The position numbers and the translations under genes are program-made. Positions 25,780-38,480 of a stretch of DNA of 64,000 nucleotides are shown here, in pieces; the first letter of the stretch is position 1, and the number at the start of each line of letters is the position of its first letter. Location of the stretch: positions 942,501-1,006,500 of the forward strand of contig JBAMJR010000070.1 of NCBI GenBank assembly GCA_038501785.1, in the 5' to 3' direction. This stretch comes from Myoxocephalus aenaeus. Taxonomy: Eukaryota; Chordata; Actinopteri; Perciformes; Cottidae. Below the pieces are notes generated by a model that was given only the letters and a program-made list of their open reading frames with translations, did no database searches and was not told the origin of the DNA.

Positions 25780-26010
25780 GTCTGTATGTGTCAACAACTT
25801 AAGAGAGCAAATAAAATGCCATTGCCGGTTTTGTATTTGGTCACAAACCAAAGTACTGACACATTGAAGTTGTGATGTGATGATGGCTCTATATGAAAAG
25901 TTAATGGATCACCAAAGTGATAACAATTCATCCGGAAAATGATTTGAATGTGTTGGACCAAAAGGCATCGCAATCCATCCAATAATTATCAACATCTTTC
26001 ACTAAAAACA
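25780..26010. repeat. Dispersed repeat related to 41420-41960 and 44500-44930
   Basis: It shares the phrases gaaaagttaatggatcaccaaag and ccatccaataattatcaacat, diverged, with the two downstream copies. It is non-coding, with no terminal repeats that I can define. Confidence 0.55.
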
Positions 26011-28430
26011 TTTTGATTGAGCAAGAAAACTTTTTATTTGGGAGAAATGTGCAAATGTGAAGCTGCAATTCACGATGTGAAAATGCTAAATTAAGAAATT
26101 GAAGTTTCTCCTTAACAAATAGAGGAGGGAGGTTGTAATTCAAAAGAACAACACCATCACACTGCAGCCTCTATAATACGCATGGCAAAGACTTGCTGCG
26201 GCCGCTGGCACACTGCACCTGAGGTCATTGTCACATTGCGGCAACCTTGACAAATATTTTTTGGAGCATACAGTACAAGTTGTGAACTGCTGCTCCCGGT
26301 GTACTCTGCCAAAAGAACATCATTGAGGACCTCCCCTGCTCCGTCGTTGCAATTTATTGAATCCCTCCTTCTTTTCCTTCATCTGCGGGCCCAGCGCTGC
26401 TTGCCTCAGCACATCACAGCCTAACACCTTGCCTGTCTGAACCTACTCCTGCCTCGCCAGCTACTGACACACACTGACGATCTGATTAAGTGTGGGTGGC
26501 CTCCAGTGCAACCAGATATCATTAACTGTCAGGGACACATGACAGTAGAGCTCAACATTATCAAGCTTGGTGGCAGAATTTGCCATTTATTCCAGTTTAA
26601 AAGCTTTATCTTCCAAGGCACATATAACATGTCGCATTTTATTCTGCCAGTTGGTTGTTTGGATAAAATCCCAATGAAAAGACAGAAATAAAACAAAAAC
26701 ATCTTACACATGAGCTTTCATACTGCAGCAAATACATATAAAATGGCATGTACAATTAATAAATGTGAAAGTAAGATCCAATAAATAATGAAACTGGCAG
26801 TTAAACAGGGCAGTTAAAGTTGTAGCATGTACAAAACGTTCCCATGTGACCTTGTAATCACAGAGCAAACAGAGGGGGCTCTAATAGGAAATCCCATGAT
26901 TCTCTGTGCTTAACATTCAATCACTCATGGCACAAATATGAAGGTCAGACAAACCACAAAATCGATGTGGCATGTTTGACAGCAAAGTCTCCGATCCAGG
27001 ACCACATCATGTTTTTCTCTCTCTCGTAATTTTGTAGGACCTACGATGTGGAGTTGTAGTTGCTGACACAGTCCAATTCTGGTACTAACAGGAATAATTG
27101 ATGACTGGCTATTTATGGGCATGAGACCAGCCTGGCGGGACAAGGTCAGAGATGTGATTTACTGCAATGTGCCAACAGAAAATATTAATAAAAAAGACTC
27201 TTTTGCCTCAGACAAGGCTGCAGAGCAGAGGAAGTGTGATGTTTGCATTTAGAGTAAGGGGAGAGACAGCTGCTCCAAACAGGACACACTGGGATTTCTC
27301 CGGTGATACAGAGGTAATTATTTAGCTTAATTATACTCAGTTCTTTTTTTCTTTGGCAAAAACAACACTGCATGATACAAGTCCATCCTGTGTTTTCATC
27401 TGAGTCTGCTGCAGCATATTCACACCACTAAACCGCTAAACACATGGAAGTGCAAGTATGTTATCTGTTTTAATAAAGAGCACTTTGCACTGGCACTTTA
27501 AGTGGGTTACATTAATGCCTTCATAGTCCTATAATTAGTGAGACACAATTTCACAAAGCAGGTGATTCGGCAGTGACTGCACGAGCTACTGCTAAGCTGA
27601 TTTGATTTTGTGCATCAGCATCACCTGTATGAGGGAGTTAAGTGGGTAGAGGAATAGCAGGGAGAGAAGTAGGGATGCAGGGAAAGGTCCCTACAGCTAC
27701 TCAAATGTTTCCCTTGAGCCGGGGGTGGTGTGATAAATGCCAAGTGTGCCTATACATGTGTGCAGCTGCATATTTCATGGTTAGTTAGCGAAGCACACTC
27801 GTCCTCTTTCAGCAGATGTTTCAAACAAATCCCATGGATTTGGAGGAAGTGAGTGTCGGCACAAGTGGCAATTAGATAAACACTCATTGTACTCTCCAAG
27901 GTTGCTGGAGTAAAGAAAGTAGAAGGTGTGCAATGGGACATTTACACTGCAGTAGCGGCTGTAAAGCCAAGTACGCTCAGAGTTTTAACATGGGACTTAA
28001 TGCAGGTTGTGCTGCCACAAACAGTTATTTTTTCTCAATGATTGTAATGAATAAGCCTCCCATGGCGCTGGACATGGCATTTCTCAGTACTGTTGCTTTA
28101 TAAGAAACATTGGATGTTCGTTACCTTCGCAGTCAGTCAGTGATTGACTGGGGAAAATGCTGCAAAAGTGTCCTCTTGGATGCCCCGATTGTACATAAAA
28201 TATGATAAAATGGTCAATGCAATGACCCAATGTGCATGAAAATGTGATGCAGTGCACTAATGTGCAAGGTGTCCTTAAAATGGAGAAAATTAAATGCAGT
28301 GCCCGCAGCGTTGCCAGGTGAACGATAAGGATTGTACGGTCATTTTGCCCTCTGTACGAGGATCCATCTCTTCTCACATGACCTCCCTCCAGTCATGCTT
28401 GGTACAGGCCATGATGTTGATGAACGTGAC

Positions 28431-28469
28431 TCGCTAGCCTCGCTAGCCTCGCTAGCCTCGCTAGCCTCG
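28431..28469. repeat. 9-bp minisatellite, four copies
   Basis: Four exact head-to-tail copies of TCGCTAGCC followed by a partial fifth. It is in frame with a short spurious open frame, giving an LAS repeat. Confidence 0.95.
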
Positions 28470-29369
28470 CCGCTTGAGGAGAGTTTGAATAAGAGATGGC
28501 TAAACTGCTGCATCCAAGTGAAATAATAGTAGAACTTAGATTATGGCCTCCATTGTTTTCAAACAGAACATAAACAGACTTCCAGTCGCTAAATTAATTT
28601 GGCAACACTGCCTCTAGGATTAACCTTCCAGTGGCAAAAATGTGACACAGTGCCATATACCCTACTTAAATATGCCCAGTGAACCGACTAGAAAATGATA
28701 GGCTAGTATTTAATAGTCATATTTAAAATGTAAATAGACCAACAAAAAAACAATGTCAATCTTAACACAGGTTTGCAGCTGTTTCAACATAAATGTACCA
28801 CAACTTTTTGCACTCTGGTGCCTTTTTATGTTGTTGTTTTTTCATGTCCGCCACCGTTCAGTGGCAGCCTGACATAATTAAGTCATCATAATCATAAATG
28901 TTTACTCGGACCAGCCTCCGTTGTATACACTCCTGGTCTTTGCACAGCTCCAGGTATATCCAGGTAATAACCATTACAAAAAAGCAAGATAGTTTTGGGC
29001 TTCAGACTGAAAGCACCCTCAGACAGATTCTTCATTTGCTAAACATCCACAGTGTTCTGTTCTTGCAGGAAGCAACCGGTGCAGACTATAATGATTTCAA
29101 TTAATCAATCATCCTGGGAGGTTTTCTCAGGACAAAAGAGTTGTCACTGTAAATCCCAAATTAAGCCCAATCGGGAGAAACTTGATTTCAAGTTTTTACA
29201 GAGCCGCGCTGCTGGCAACATGAGATATGATTTAAACTACTTTGCGCGTAATGCGCATTAATCTGCGGGACATGGGACAAACACCACGAGGGTGGTCGCG
29301 TGGAAGTATAATCCATCATAAAGCAGCAGGATGTCCTCAGACAACCTGTCTCTGATGACTGCATAACAC

Positions 29370-29759
29370 GACTAATTAAAAGGAGGGAATGTTCATTAAG
29401 CAGCGTGTGCAGTCTGGCAACGCGGAGGCATCGTCTTCCTCCGCCTCGCGTGCCTCTGACAAGGCAGCTGTTGCTCGCGCGAGGTGCACACCAAAAACAC
29501 ACGCGCGAGTCTCCCACATGCCTCTGAACAGCAGTGTTTATCGCCTGAATTGGACTCGGTTCCCCCTGCCGACCGCTGTATGGTTCATTCCAGAGGCTCC
29601 GTGTCCTCAGCGCGAGGTGTGTTTCTGCCGTCTTCCTCACGGAGCCAGGCGGTTCAATCACTCCGCCGACAAGCCCGCGAAGTGCATTTCGATGGAGAGG
29701 TTCACGCCGAGCAGAGATGTCCTCGTGCAGGACTGTTTTGTGCCGAATTGTTAAAAAGG
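29370..29759 (+). promoter_or_regulatory. CpG-rich block: candidate htr5a promoter and 5' non-coding exon
   Basis: This roughly 390-bp stretch is much richer in G+C and CpG than its A/T-rich surroundings. It ends at a near-perfect splice donor, AAAGG|GTGAGT (exon end 29759). The next strong acceptor on this strand that precedes a coding exon is at 33420-33421, just before the htr5a start. The simplest reading is a CpG-island promoter with a 5' untranslated exon and a 3.7-kb first intron. This is inference; no TATA box or initiator is evident. Open frames on both strands here carry no recognisable domain. Confidence 0.4.
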
Positions 29760-30376
29760 GTGAGTTATTTCCGGATATGGTTCGTTGCCGCCGAGTTATA
29801 TTCTCTCACCAGGAATAGCTGTCCGTTTTTTTGTTCTAGAATGGGTGAAAAGTGAGGCTGTGTTGTTGAGATGTTGTGTAACAAGTGTCTCGGTTGATAA
29901 TCATATGTAACCGGAAACAAGTCCCCTAACGTGAGCTCCACGGGGAATCCTTAATGTGTGCACGGTAAAGTTATTATTCTGGAGAATAAGTCTGTCAGAA
30001 ACTGTATTTTTTCCAATAAATAATGCACGTGTGAATGTGTTTATTTCCGCGAGGGAAGATTGGCCTGCTTTTTAAATATCTTACATTAGGCTGAAATCGG
30101 TTTGGAATCATATTCCACTTAACCAAAGATAAAGTGCTGAATACACAGCAGGACTGCCACTGATGCTTTCGCAATGACCCGAGTCAGGACACATCTGCAC
30201 ACCTTACAGCTGCAGATGTCAGCTCTGAAGAGGTGAGAGTCGTGTAACGAATGAGCGTACACGCGTTTCACAATGAAGAGCTCCACACAAAGAGAAGGAC
30301 ATTCACACTCGTGCTGTTTTAATCAGCTTGTGACCGTGTGTTTGCACAGGATGCAATGGAATTGAGATGTCAAAAG

Positions 30377-30414
<38 letters not shown>

Positions 30415-33400
30415 ACAATCTGCAGCTGACAGCCTTCCACGCTTTAAATTGTTTTATTTTTATTTTTATTTATCCGCAGGCTGATTGCAATGAAGGGGCA
30501 GAAAGAAAAACACCATGAATAAGAAACAGAAAGAAAAGGCAAAACATATGTGAGAAATTACTATTCTTTCCCCGAGAAAATTACACTCGCGTTTGTTTGG
30601 TGGCCAGAAAAAAATATTAGAGAAGAATAATTAATAAGTAAATACAAGCAAAACAGATTAATCTCAGTTTGCCACAGCATTTGGTGCATTGTGGCTTTCT
30701 TACAAAACATTGTGAAGCTCAGGTAAGGTTTTATTTACTGATTTGCTCTTTTTTCAAATTAGGAATGAATTATATGTGGTCTACAACTATCTCTCTGCTG
30801 CAGCTTTGTGATCAACATGAAATTATGTTCTATTAGAGCTATCATTTCCACCTCTTTCCTCCTACGTGCGTTCAAAATTAAAAGCATATGGCCTTATGGT
30901 AATTGGATGTTAATCACCCTCTGTCCCCGTTTAATTTATCATGGTTAGCTAAAACCCCCACAAGGCTCTCGAGCAAGTATGGCCAGCGAACCCGCTGACG
31001 CTAGCAAGTCTCAAGACAGTGACTGATCTGAATTGACACTTTACCCACCTAGCTGTCTAAAAAAACACTCCTAAGTATAGACCTAAATGTATTCAGTTAT
31101 TGTCCTTTGGCGCCAGTGAGTGTCACTCCTGTCTTACTACCTGTCAGTGTCTCCCCCCAACTCCTTTCACATATGCACATATACATTTGCATGAGTTTTT
31201 CTGCCTTGTGTGTCTGTCTTTCACAGAGTGAGTGACAGCCGCTGTTTGAGGGAGGGCAGCATGCATGTTTGATTGCCTGTTCCCTTCAAAATGGTTGTCC
31301 AATTTCATGGCTATTGGACTTCTTAATAGACGTGGGGAGAAGAAGGAGCAGAGGGCTTATTGATGTGCTTAGTTGGACCCTTTCATTAGAAGGCATGGTT
31401 TGTGATCCTAAGAGACAGTGTCACATGTCACATAAATATACCGGCTAACAGGGACATGGCTCATACTATTACTCTTTGGGTCTTTGATGAGTGACTGATA
31501 ACAAGCAGGTTCCTCTGATACAACCCACTGGGTGTAAAAACATATATTTACTAGAAGAGCACCCCTCAACCAAGGCCCAAATACCCTTTCTCGCAATGTT
31601 AGCGTATCCGCCCTGTGAGGTGGATCTGGTCCAAAATGTTTTTCTTTGTCCACCAAGTTTCATGGAAATCGGGTCAGAGGTTTTTCCGCTATCCTGCTAA
31701 TAAACAAACATACACATTGAAAACATAACCTCCATGGTGGAAGTAATGAAGCATTTCATGAGGAACTCTGCTGCATTTAAATCTATTGCAGAAAAAAATC
31801 AACACGTCCTTGGAAATTCCAGGAATTTTTCATTGATTTATACATCAAGTTAATGCTTCAGTAATACAGCCAAAAGTAATGTTATTAGAGGCCAAACAGC
31901 CACAAGAATATGATGCTGGTGACTAAATCCTGCGATTCAAAATCAATTGGGGACAATTATTTCAATTATATGCATTAGCTACACTCGTTATGGACACTTA
32001 GTCTTGGGATCAACCTGAGCACATCATTTAGATCCCATGATTACAATGTTACAAGGAGAAGACCTGCAACATTAATATTTTTATTAATATTCAAGATTGT
32101 GGTTAAGGTTTTCACAGTCAATGTGGTAAATAATACAGTGGGTCAAGGTAAGAAACTGTGATCTGTATTTTTAAAAAGCCTGTGAGGATGGTTTGAAGCA
32201 AGAGCAATTCGTAGGGATAGGTTAAAGCAGCAGGAGGAGTAGTTTGAACTGATTCATAAATAAGACATTTATAATTGATTAAAATTAACTTCTTATAATA
32301 TTGTTAGATGAGGCACATCTGAATATATTTTCCAAGACACGGTGCAAGAAATCGTTATTGCCCCAGTGATGCTGCGGAAAATGATGCTTCTGTGAGTCAG
32401 ATGCCTCAAAGTTATCATAACAATGTATTCTGAACCAAAATGATGGATTTACAATGTCAGATAAATCCTTCTGTGTACTTTCATTTGAAGTTCGTATTCA
32501 CAAACTAGTCACTGCATTCATATAATAGTTGTTTTTCTGTAATTATGCCATTAATGATTAAGTTGGTCTATTACATTATACGATATATATAAGTTGTAAG
32601 CTGTAAAGATCAATAATACACTTAACAACATCCAGCTGACTGAAAGGATCCTTGGTTGGTGATTTGAAATTCATTGTTTCTGCACTTTTGGATATTGTGT
32701 ACTGTTGACTTTGAGACGAGCTGAGCCTCTCCTGTGAATGTATTGATAGAGCTGCCATGTCAAATCTTTTCTTTTGTGAATCTGAAATGGAGACAATCCT
32801 ATGTTATTACGGAGTGTCTCTTCCACAGTCTCTCTTACTTAAAGGGAAAATAGATGCTGCTCTCTGCAACCACTTAAAACATACAAATCCACAATGTTGA
32901 ACGGATGGATCTCTCTTTTGGAATACGAAAGAGAAATATCCCCAAATGAGTTTACAACAAAGACTCCACTTAAAACTGCTCATTTTGCAACAGAGGTCTC
33001 ACTTTGATGCAAATGAAAGGACAACAGTGGGATGATGAAACTGAATATGTATGGTCTCTTCCAGAAGTCGAGATGTCCCGGAGTACTTTTGAGCCTTTTT
33101 AATAGCAGATGAAATTGCACTTAAAAGTTGTAGGCAGGTTGCTTGACAGCTGTTAGAAACTCAAGTGCCTTTTTACTATTGTGAGCAAATCACTGAAGTA
33201 CCTCTCTTGGGAACGAAACGGTGATGTACACTAGTGCATTTACGCAATGGTGCAAAGCCAGCCATAAAAACTACTGTTTTTGTGAGAATTGCATCTTCAA
33301 CTTTTAGCATAAATTGTTGAATTTCAAAGATTTTTGTATTAATACAAAAGGTTTTCAGATGTGAGAAACTTACAACAATCACATAGAAATTGTTTCTCCC

Positions 33401-33421
33401 TCTTCTCTCTCCCAACTGCAG
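29760..33421 (+). other. Predicted 5'-UTR intron of htr5a, no gene inside
   Basis: It begins GTGAGT and ends in a long pyrimidine tract plus ctgcag. Inside are a 32-nt T run (30380-30411) and a dispersed repeat at 31590-31740 (caccaagtttcatggaaatc to ataacctccatggtgg). I see no other structure. It is an intron only if the upstream exon is real. Confidence 0.35.
31590..31740 (+). repeat. Dispersed fish repeat
   Basis: It has the familiar phrase order accaagtttcatggaaat, ggtcagaggtttttccg, atcctgctaa, aacaaacatacac and acataacctccatggtgg. It is non-coding and no termini could be defined. Confidence 0.5.
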
Positions 33422-33422
33422 A

Positions 33423-33500
33423 ATGCATCGACTGTCTGCAAAGAAACTGTCTCTGAATCGTCGTGGCCCTTGGCTGTGGGGCCGTGAGCAGCTACCATGA
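33423..33500 (+). CDS. Upstream ORF overlapping the htr5a start codon
   Basis: If the exon begins at 33422 after the ctgcag acceptor, its second base opens an ATG with a 25-codon frame. The TGA stop overlaps the receptor start as ATGA (33497-33500), a termination-reinitiation geometry. The peptide has no recognisable domain. Its likely role, if translated, is to damp or couple receptor translation; that is inference. Confidence 0.35.
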   Translation: MHRLSAKKLSLNRRGPWLWGREQLP

Positions 33501-34204
33501 CGTATCCCAACACCAGCATATTGACAGCCAACTTCAGTGGACCTTTGGACAGCCATGACTCCGGGGGAAACATCTACCGGCCTTTTTCTGTATTCAGCGT
33601 GCTCACTCTTACATTGCTGGCAATGCTGGTGGTGGCCACCTTTGTGTGGAACTTGTTGGTGCTGGTTACCATCCTGAGGGTGAGGACATTCCACCGGGTG
33701 CCCCACAACCTCGTGGCTTCCATGGCCATCTCCGACGTGATGGTGGCCGCCCTGGTCATGCCGCTCAGCCTCGTCCACGAGCTGAACGGCAGGCTGTGGA
33801 AACTGGGCCGCGTGCTTTGCCAGGTGTGGATCTCCTTCGACGTGCTCTGCTGCACAGCCAGCATCTGGAACGTAACGGCCATCGCTCTGGACCGCTACTG
33901 GTCCATCACCAGGCACCTGGAGTACACGCTCAAGACGCGCAAAAAGATCTCCAATGTGATGATCGCACTCACGTGGCTGCTGTCCTCCATCATTTCCCTG
34001 TCGCCTCTTTTCGGCTGGGGGGAGACCTACACAGAGGGGATGAAGTGCCAGGTGAGCCAGGAGCCGTCCTACACCGTCTTCTCCACCTTCGGAGCATTTT
34101 ACCTGCCACTTTGTGTGGTTCTCTTTGTTTATTGGAAGATCTACAAGGCTGCCAAGTTTCGGATTGGTTCCCGCAAGACCAACACAATAACACCCATGGC
34201 TGAG
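33497..34204 (+). CDS. htr5a: 5-hydroxytryptamine receptor 5A, coding exon 1 (residues 1-236)
   Basis: This is the first of two coding exons of a class A GPCR for serotonin, which in mammals couples mainly to Gi/o at neuronal plasma membranes. Sequons N5 and N12 lie in the short extracellular N-terminus. The first five membrane segments follow: TM1 about 31-58, D80 in TM2, the amine-binding aspartate D115 in TM3, DRY at 132-134, and the disulphide pair C108/C184. Segments such as RTFHRVPHNLVASM and CCTASIWNVTAIALDRYW are near-identical to mammalian HTR5A. The exon ends at GAG|GTGATT in phase 0 after PMAE, the same place in the third cytoplasmic loop as in mammals. Teleosts may keep two copies, and I cannot say which one this is. 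Confidence 0.97.
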
Positions 34205-34255
34205 GTGATTATTAATTTTTTCAAAATCCTGCATTAATCCCTCTTTAAATCCCCT

Positions 34256-36167
34256 TGTCATGGTATTGGGTATTACATGTAGATACTCTTTGAAACCAAT
34301 CAGAGTCGGTAAGATTTGGTTGACAGCACTTGGTTTAATGCTTATGTTGAGATGCTGTTGTGGAGGAAATATACCAAATGTTTTGAGTGCAAATAAGCTG
34401 TGACGGCCAAGAGTTTACTTGACAGAAGTGAGAGACACTCGGCGCTATGGCAAAGTTTAGTGCGCCAGGAAACTTCCCTTTTCAGCGGCACAGAGACGGG
34501 CCTTCCTGGAGACAGAAGTTCACCCAGTATAGGTTGACTGCAAAGTCAGGGGGGGGAAAGGCATCGAGATCCAGGTTAGCACACTTTACGCAATGGTCTA
34601 CAAAGTCAAAAATAATTTGATTTCATAACTTCAACAACTACAGCTCATGTCCCATCCTACATTGGTGCAGATTGTACGATAAGGACAGGGTGCCGCACAG
34701 CAGATAAGCCAGCGGGAGCAAAAGGCAGCATTCAGCATACAGGAGGTTATACACGGGCAACCATTGAAGAGAGGTGGGAGACAGCCAGCCAAGGAGAGAA
34801 GTGATGGAGGAAAGCAAAGCCCATTTGGGGGAGTGTGCTGATGTGGAAAGGAGAAGCATAATGCCCCAGGCAAATGCCCAGCATTAGAATCTGAGTGTAA
34901 CAAATGTGGGGGAAAGGGCCATTGGGAGAGAAACATGTTAGTAAGAGAAGTCACTTTTATAGACTGAGGACAACTTTTACCTAGGAGCAGCAAATAAGGG
35001 AAGCCGTGGCAATGCAGAGTATTAGACAGAATAAATAAATATGAGTTCAGAAACCTTATCACACCCGGCTGTTGCATTGTAATTCCACAGTCAACGAGAC
35101 ATATTAATTAGGGTACATACATGACAGACACCGAGGCCTGTCAAAATGCAGAGAACGGACAAAGGAAACTGCTTAGTGGCCTAAAATAACTGCAGATAGT
35201 GAACGCATAGTGAAAACCTGCCACCTCCACCAGGAAAAGAAGCATACACAGCTCAAAGAGCCACTACAACCTACACCTCTGCCAGAAAAAAACATGGTAA
35301 CTGATAGCCACAGACAATGTCTACGAGTATAGAGGAAATCCCTACTGTGTGACATCAGCACCTGCCTACAGCCACAACAAAACTTGTATTAAGTCACTAA
35401 AATCTAGATTAATCAAGATGGCATTCATAAGCAGATAACAAATACAGTCTACAATACACAAGTTAGAGCTGGGAATGCTTTTGCATACAGTACGACGTTG
35501 TATATGCCACAACTTTAGGTGGTACACGCTCACTAACTCACTATTAGCATGTATGTGATACTACAGGGCTCCATTGAAGACTGGTCCAGGTGAAAGCACA
35601 GCAGGACCGCACATGGGACGAAACATCAGATCCACACTCCATGCACTCGAATAATAATCTGCTCCCTAAATGGCCCTCATCAGACGCAGAGATGGGAAGA
35701 CATAGAGAGGAGCAGTATCCATCATCGGGGGGGGGAGCTGCAACTGGGAACGCTGAGACTACGAAAGCGATACTCGGAGCCAGCAGGAATTGAAACCCTA
35801 TATCAGCTCTGGCTCTGGTTGTGAGAGCAATAGGTTTAACAGAAACGCACCACAAGGACTGACGGTTGATGTCTAGACAGTTGATGTCAGTTCTGTGGAT
35901 AATGAATTGAGGTGTCAGTGCAAAGGTGATGCCAACAAGTATGTTACAATTCTAGATTAACAGAGTTATTTGTGAGTAAGGCAAGGTATTGGGTGATAGA
36001 CGGACACTCCATGAACCAATCAGAGAGCTTTAATGAGCAGGCGCACTGTGACAAGCTGCATGTGAGTCAGCAAAGTTGGTCGACAGGACTTTGTGTATGT
36101 TTAGATTTGAATAAATCATCTGTTCCGAGTGCAAATAAGATTGTGTCGGCCAGCAGTTTATATGACA
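34256..36167 (+). mobile_element. Degenerate Ty3/Gypsy-type LTR retrotransposon in the htr5a intron
   Basis: Two diverged LTR-like ends flank the relic: 34256-34424 and 35971-36167. They share ggtattgggt, ccaatcagag, gagtgcaaataag and a matching 3' end. Between them, in plus orientation, is a Gag zinc-knuckle relic (34836-34937): CNKCGGKGHWERN, with the fourth cysteine replaced by methionine and a preceding knuckle broken by a stop. Next is a stretch with the composition and order of the integrase zinc-finger tail (35211-35330, TCHLHQEKKHTQLKEPLQP). At under 2 kb against about 5 kb for a full element, with stops and shifts, it is dead. LTR limits are approximate and no target duplication is visible. 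Confidence 0.75.
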
Positions 36168-38209
36168 CTATATCTATGATGAATATGTCTCCCTCTCACT
36201 GACGCCCCAGACCCACAAATATGAGTAGCTGTGCATTTATTTATCATTCTGGTTGATGAGCTATTCAACAGCAATCAGGGAAACAAAATAATCTGATGAA
36301 TGAGGACAAATAATTGCAGCAATCCTGCTCATCACCACCAGCTTGTTAATGTGCGTAGGCAGAAGGTAGAAGGCTATAAATACCACCTCCAGCTTCTGTA
36401 ATGGGCCACTGCACCTTCCTGGCATTGTCGTTTCTCTAATCAGCAGACGCAAAAGGTCTAGAAGATCTATTCCGCAAGCATTAGCAAACACCTAATCAGG
36501 CAAATCTTCTGCATCCACTTTTCACCTGCCCTTATGGTGGGTAATGCCATTTGAAAAGCGCCCGAAAGCACCTCAGTGATAGAGATTATGCCACTTTTAG
36601 ACATCTTAGAGCAGACGCCTCTTTCTTTCACCTATGAAAGGCTTCTAAAGAAAATCATTCAACGTCTGAACATTCAGAGGCCTTTTTTTCTCCTTTTTAT
36701 TTGTGTCATCCACGTACTTTAAAATTTCCGCCAGTCCTCAAGATACCTCTTAGTTATACAAGTGTGACATCATTTAGCCCAAAATTAGGAGCTTATGGTG
36801 AAGGAGAACCAATTGTTGAATAAATTAGCTTTGTCTTAAATGTTTTGGGTAGGCTAACTTTATGTCAAGTTTCATTACACAGGCAATCACTCTTGTAGCT
36901 CTGGCAATTAAATTGAATATGTTGTATTAGTCATTCTGCTTTCCACAGATACACCCGCTGCTTATAGTTGCATTAGACGTGTCTCGTTACCCAGCCAAAG
37001 TTTATTGTCATCATTCCCCAGCGTACATCGAAGAGTAGAGGCACCGAGCCCTGCAAAGTGTCTGCACGGAGTTGTAATGTGAGCGATGGCTTCCACATGC
37101 AAGATAATAAACCTGCACTCATCCATAACAACACCCACTCAGACGCATACGGACACACCAGAAATGGAGTCTATAGATGAGCGCAGATTCTGCATGAATC
37201 CATAAATAATTCAACAATACAGTACCAGAAGCCATCAAATGTACAGTTTCAGAAAAGGCTTAACGTCACCATGAATATTAAATCTGTCTAATGTGCTGTA
37301 ACAGTAACTTCTATTCTTTACATTCTAGATTTCATTAAACCTCGAGACTCTCTAGCTTGACTGAATAACCTGACCTTCAACAGTAGCCTACACTTGAGTT
37401 TCTGCATTCAACAGTTGTACCCTTAGCATATGAAAGAAGCAAATGAGAAATTCTTGACTAGATGTAAAAGAAATTTAAAAAAAAGACAGCCAGGTGGGAG
37501 ACTGTCCTGAAGTCTGGAAGAGCCAGATCTCCAGATCTTCACAGCTGTCGGGGGTGACTTTTTTAAAGCCTGGCTCCACACATTATCATTCTGGTATTGG
37601 GGAAAAGAACGATGTTTGAATTTCTTTAAAACAATCACAATAGACTTGGGCGGCGCTAAGCCCAGGATGCAGCGACGGTGTCATTTATAGAAAGCACAGA
37701 TAGCTGAAGGGGAAAAGCAGAGGCTTAAACTCCCAGTCTCCACCCGGAATGGCTCGATATCGTCTTAAAAACACCAGCCCCCTTGGTTGGCGATACCGAT
37801 ACCAAGAGAGTACCGCGACCGCACTCGCAGGCAGGCAGTCCCAGTTGTGTGGGTTGTAGCTGCTGTGGCAGTGGGCCAGTCACACAAAGGAACGCTGCTG
37901 GACCTGTTCGTTCCTCCCTCACTCTGAACGCCACTCCACTCGCATCGATCACCGCTTGCTCCAATAGAAGAAACGCGCTGTGTTGTTGGCTACCAAATGT
38001 TTTGCGGTTTTTGTTACATTCAAAGCTTTTGTTGATATTTTCAGATAAAGCATTCACATATCTGTAGTAAAAAATATATAGCCTCAGCCAAAATTTTCAA
38101 TTTGAATCAAGTTATTCACTGAATTGAGTGAGCCAGTCAAGAAAGAGTACGCCCAGCATGAAACTCCCCATAAAATCCCAAATTGTCATTTATTACATTT
38201 CAGCTTGTG

Positions 38210-38480
38210 TGCCGACTCGACAAATGAACTGTATCATGTTAATTGTTGAACTGTAGAGGCTTTGGACAGAGACACTGCTTCCTGTGTTTGTGCTAAGCTA
38301 AGCTAACCATCTCCTCTCTTTCGCTTCATGTTTATGTTAATCTTTTGGTTTACTTTGAAAAAAGGAAGGATAAGCTCTCTATATGTTTAGTGACTGAAAC
38401 AAGATTTAGTTTCACCTAGTTTGAGTCTATAACCTCATCTCTGATGGTAAAAAATAAGATTGTCAGTTATTTTAGCTCCA
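38210..38480 (+). repeat. Percomorph dispersed repeat, copy 3
   Basis: It includes gacactgcttcctgtgtttgtgctaagctaagctaacc and then the tcgcttcatgtttatg motif, as in the other copies. It lies in the htr5a intron. Confidence 0.6.

Noticed and set aside
29188..29661. 157-codon minus-strand frame in the CpG-rich block
   Set aside because: Low-stop composition explains it; no domain, no splice partner and no signal of coding constraint. A divergent non-coding transcript remains possible.
33646..34203. 185-codon frame in another plus-strand phase of htr5a exon 1
   Set aside because: Out-of-phase shadow rich in Arg, Pro and His; no homology and no separate start context.
33176..34261. 361-codon open frame on the minus strand opposite htr5a exon 1
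   Set aside because: It mirrors the G+C-rich receptor exon, has no recognisable domain and is His/Gln/Gly-biased as antisense frames of GPCR exons usually are. The plus strand is unambiguously the receptor.
37783..38067. 94-codon frame in a G+C-rich patch of the htr5a intron
   Set aside because: Starts at TTG, has no flanking splice signals that join it to the receptor and no domain; it looks repeat-derived.
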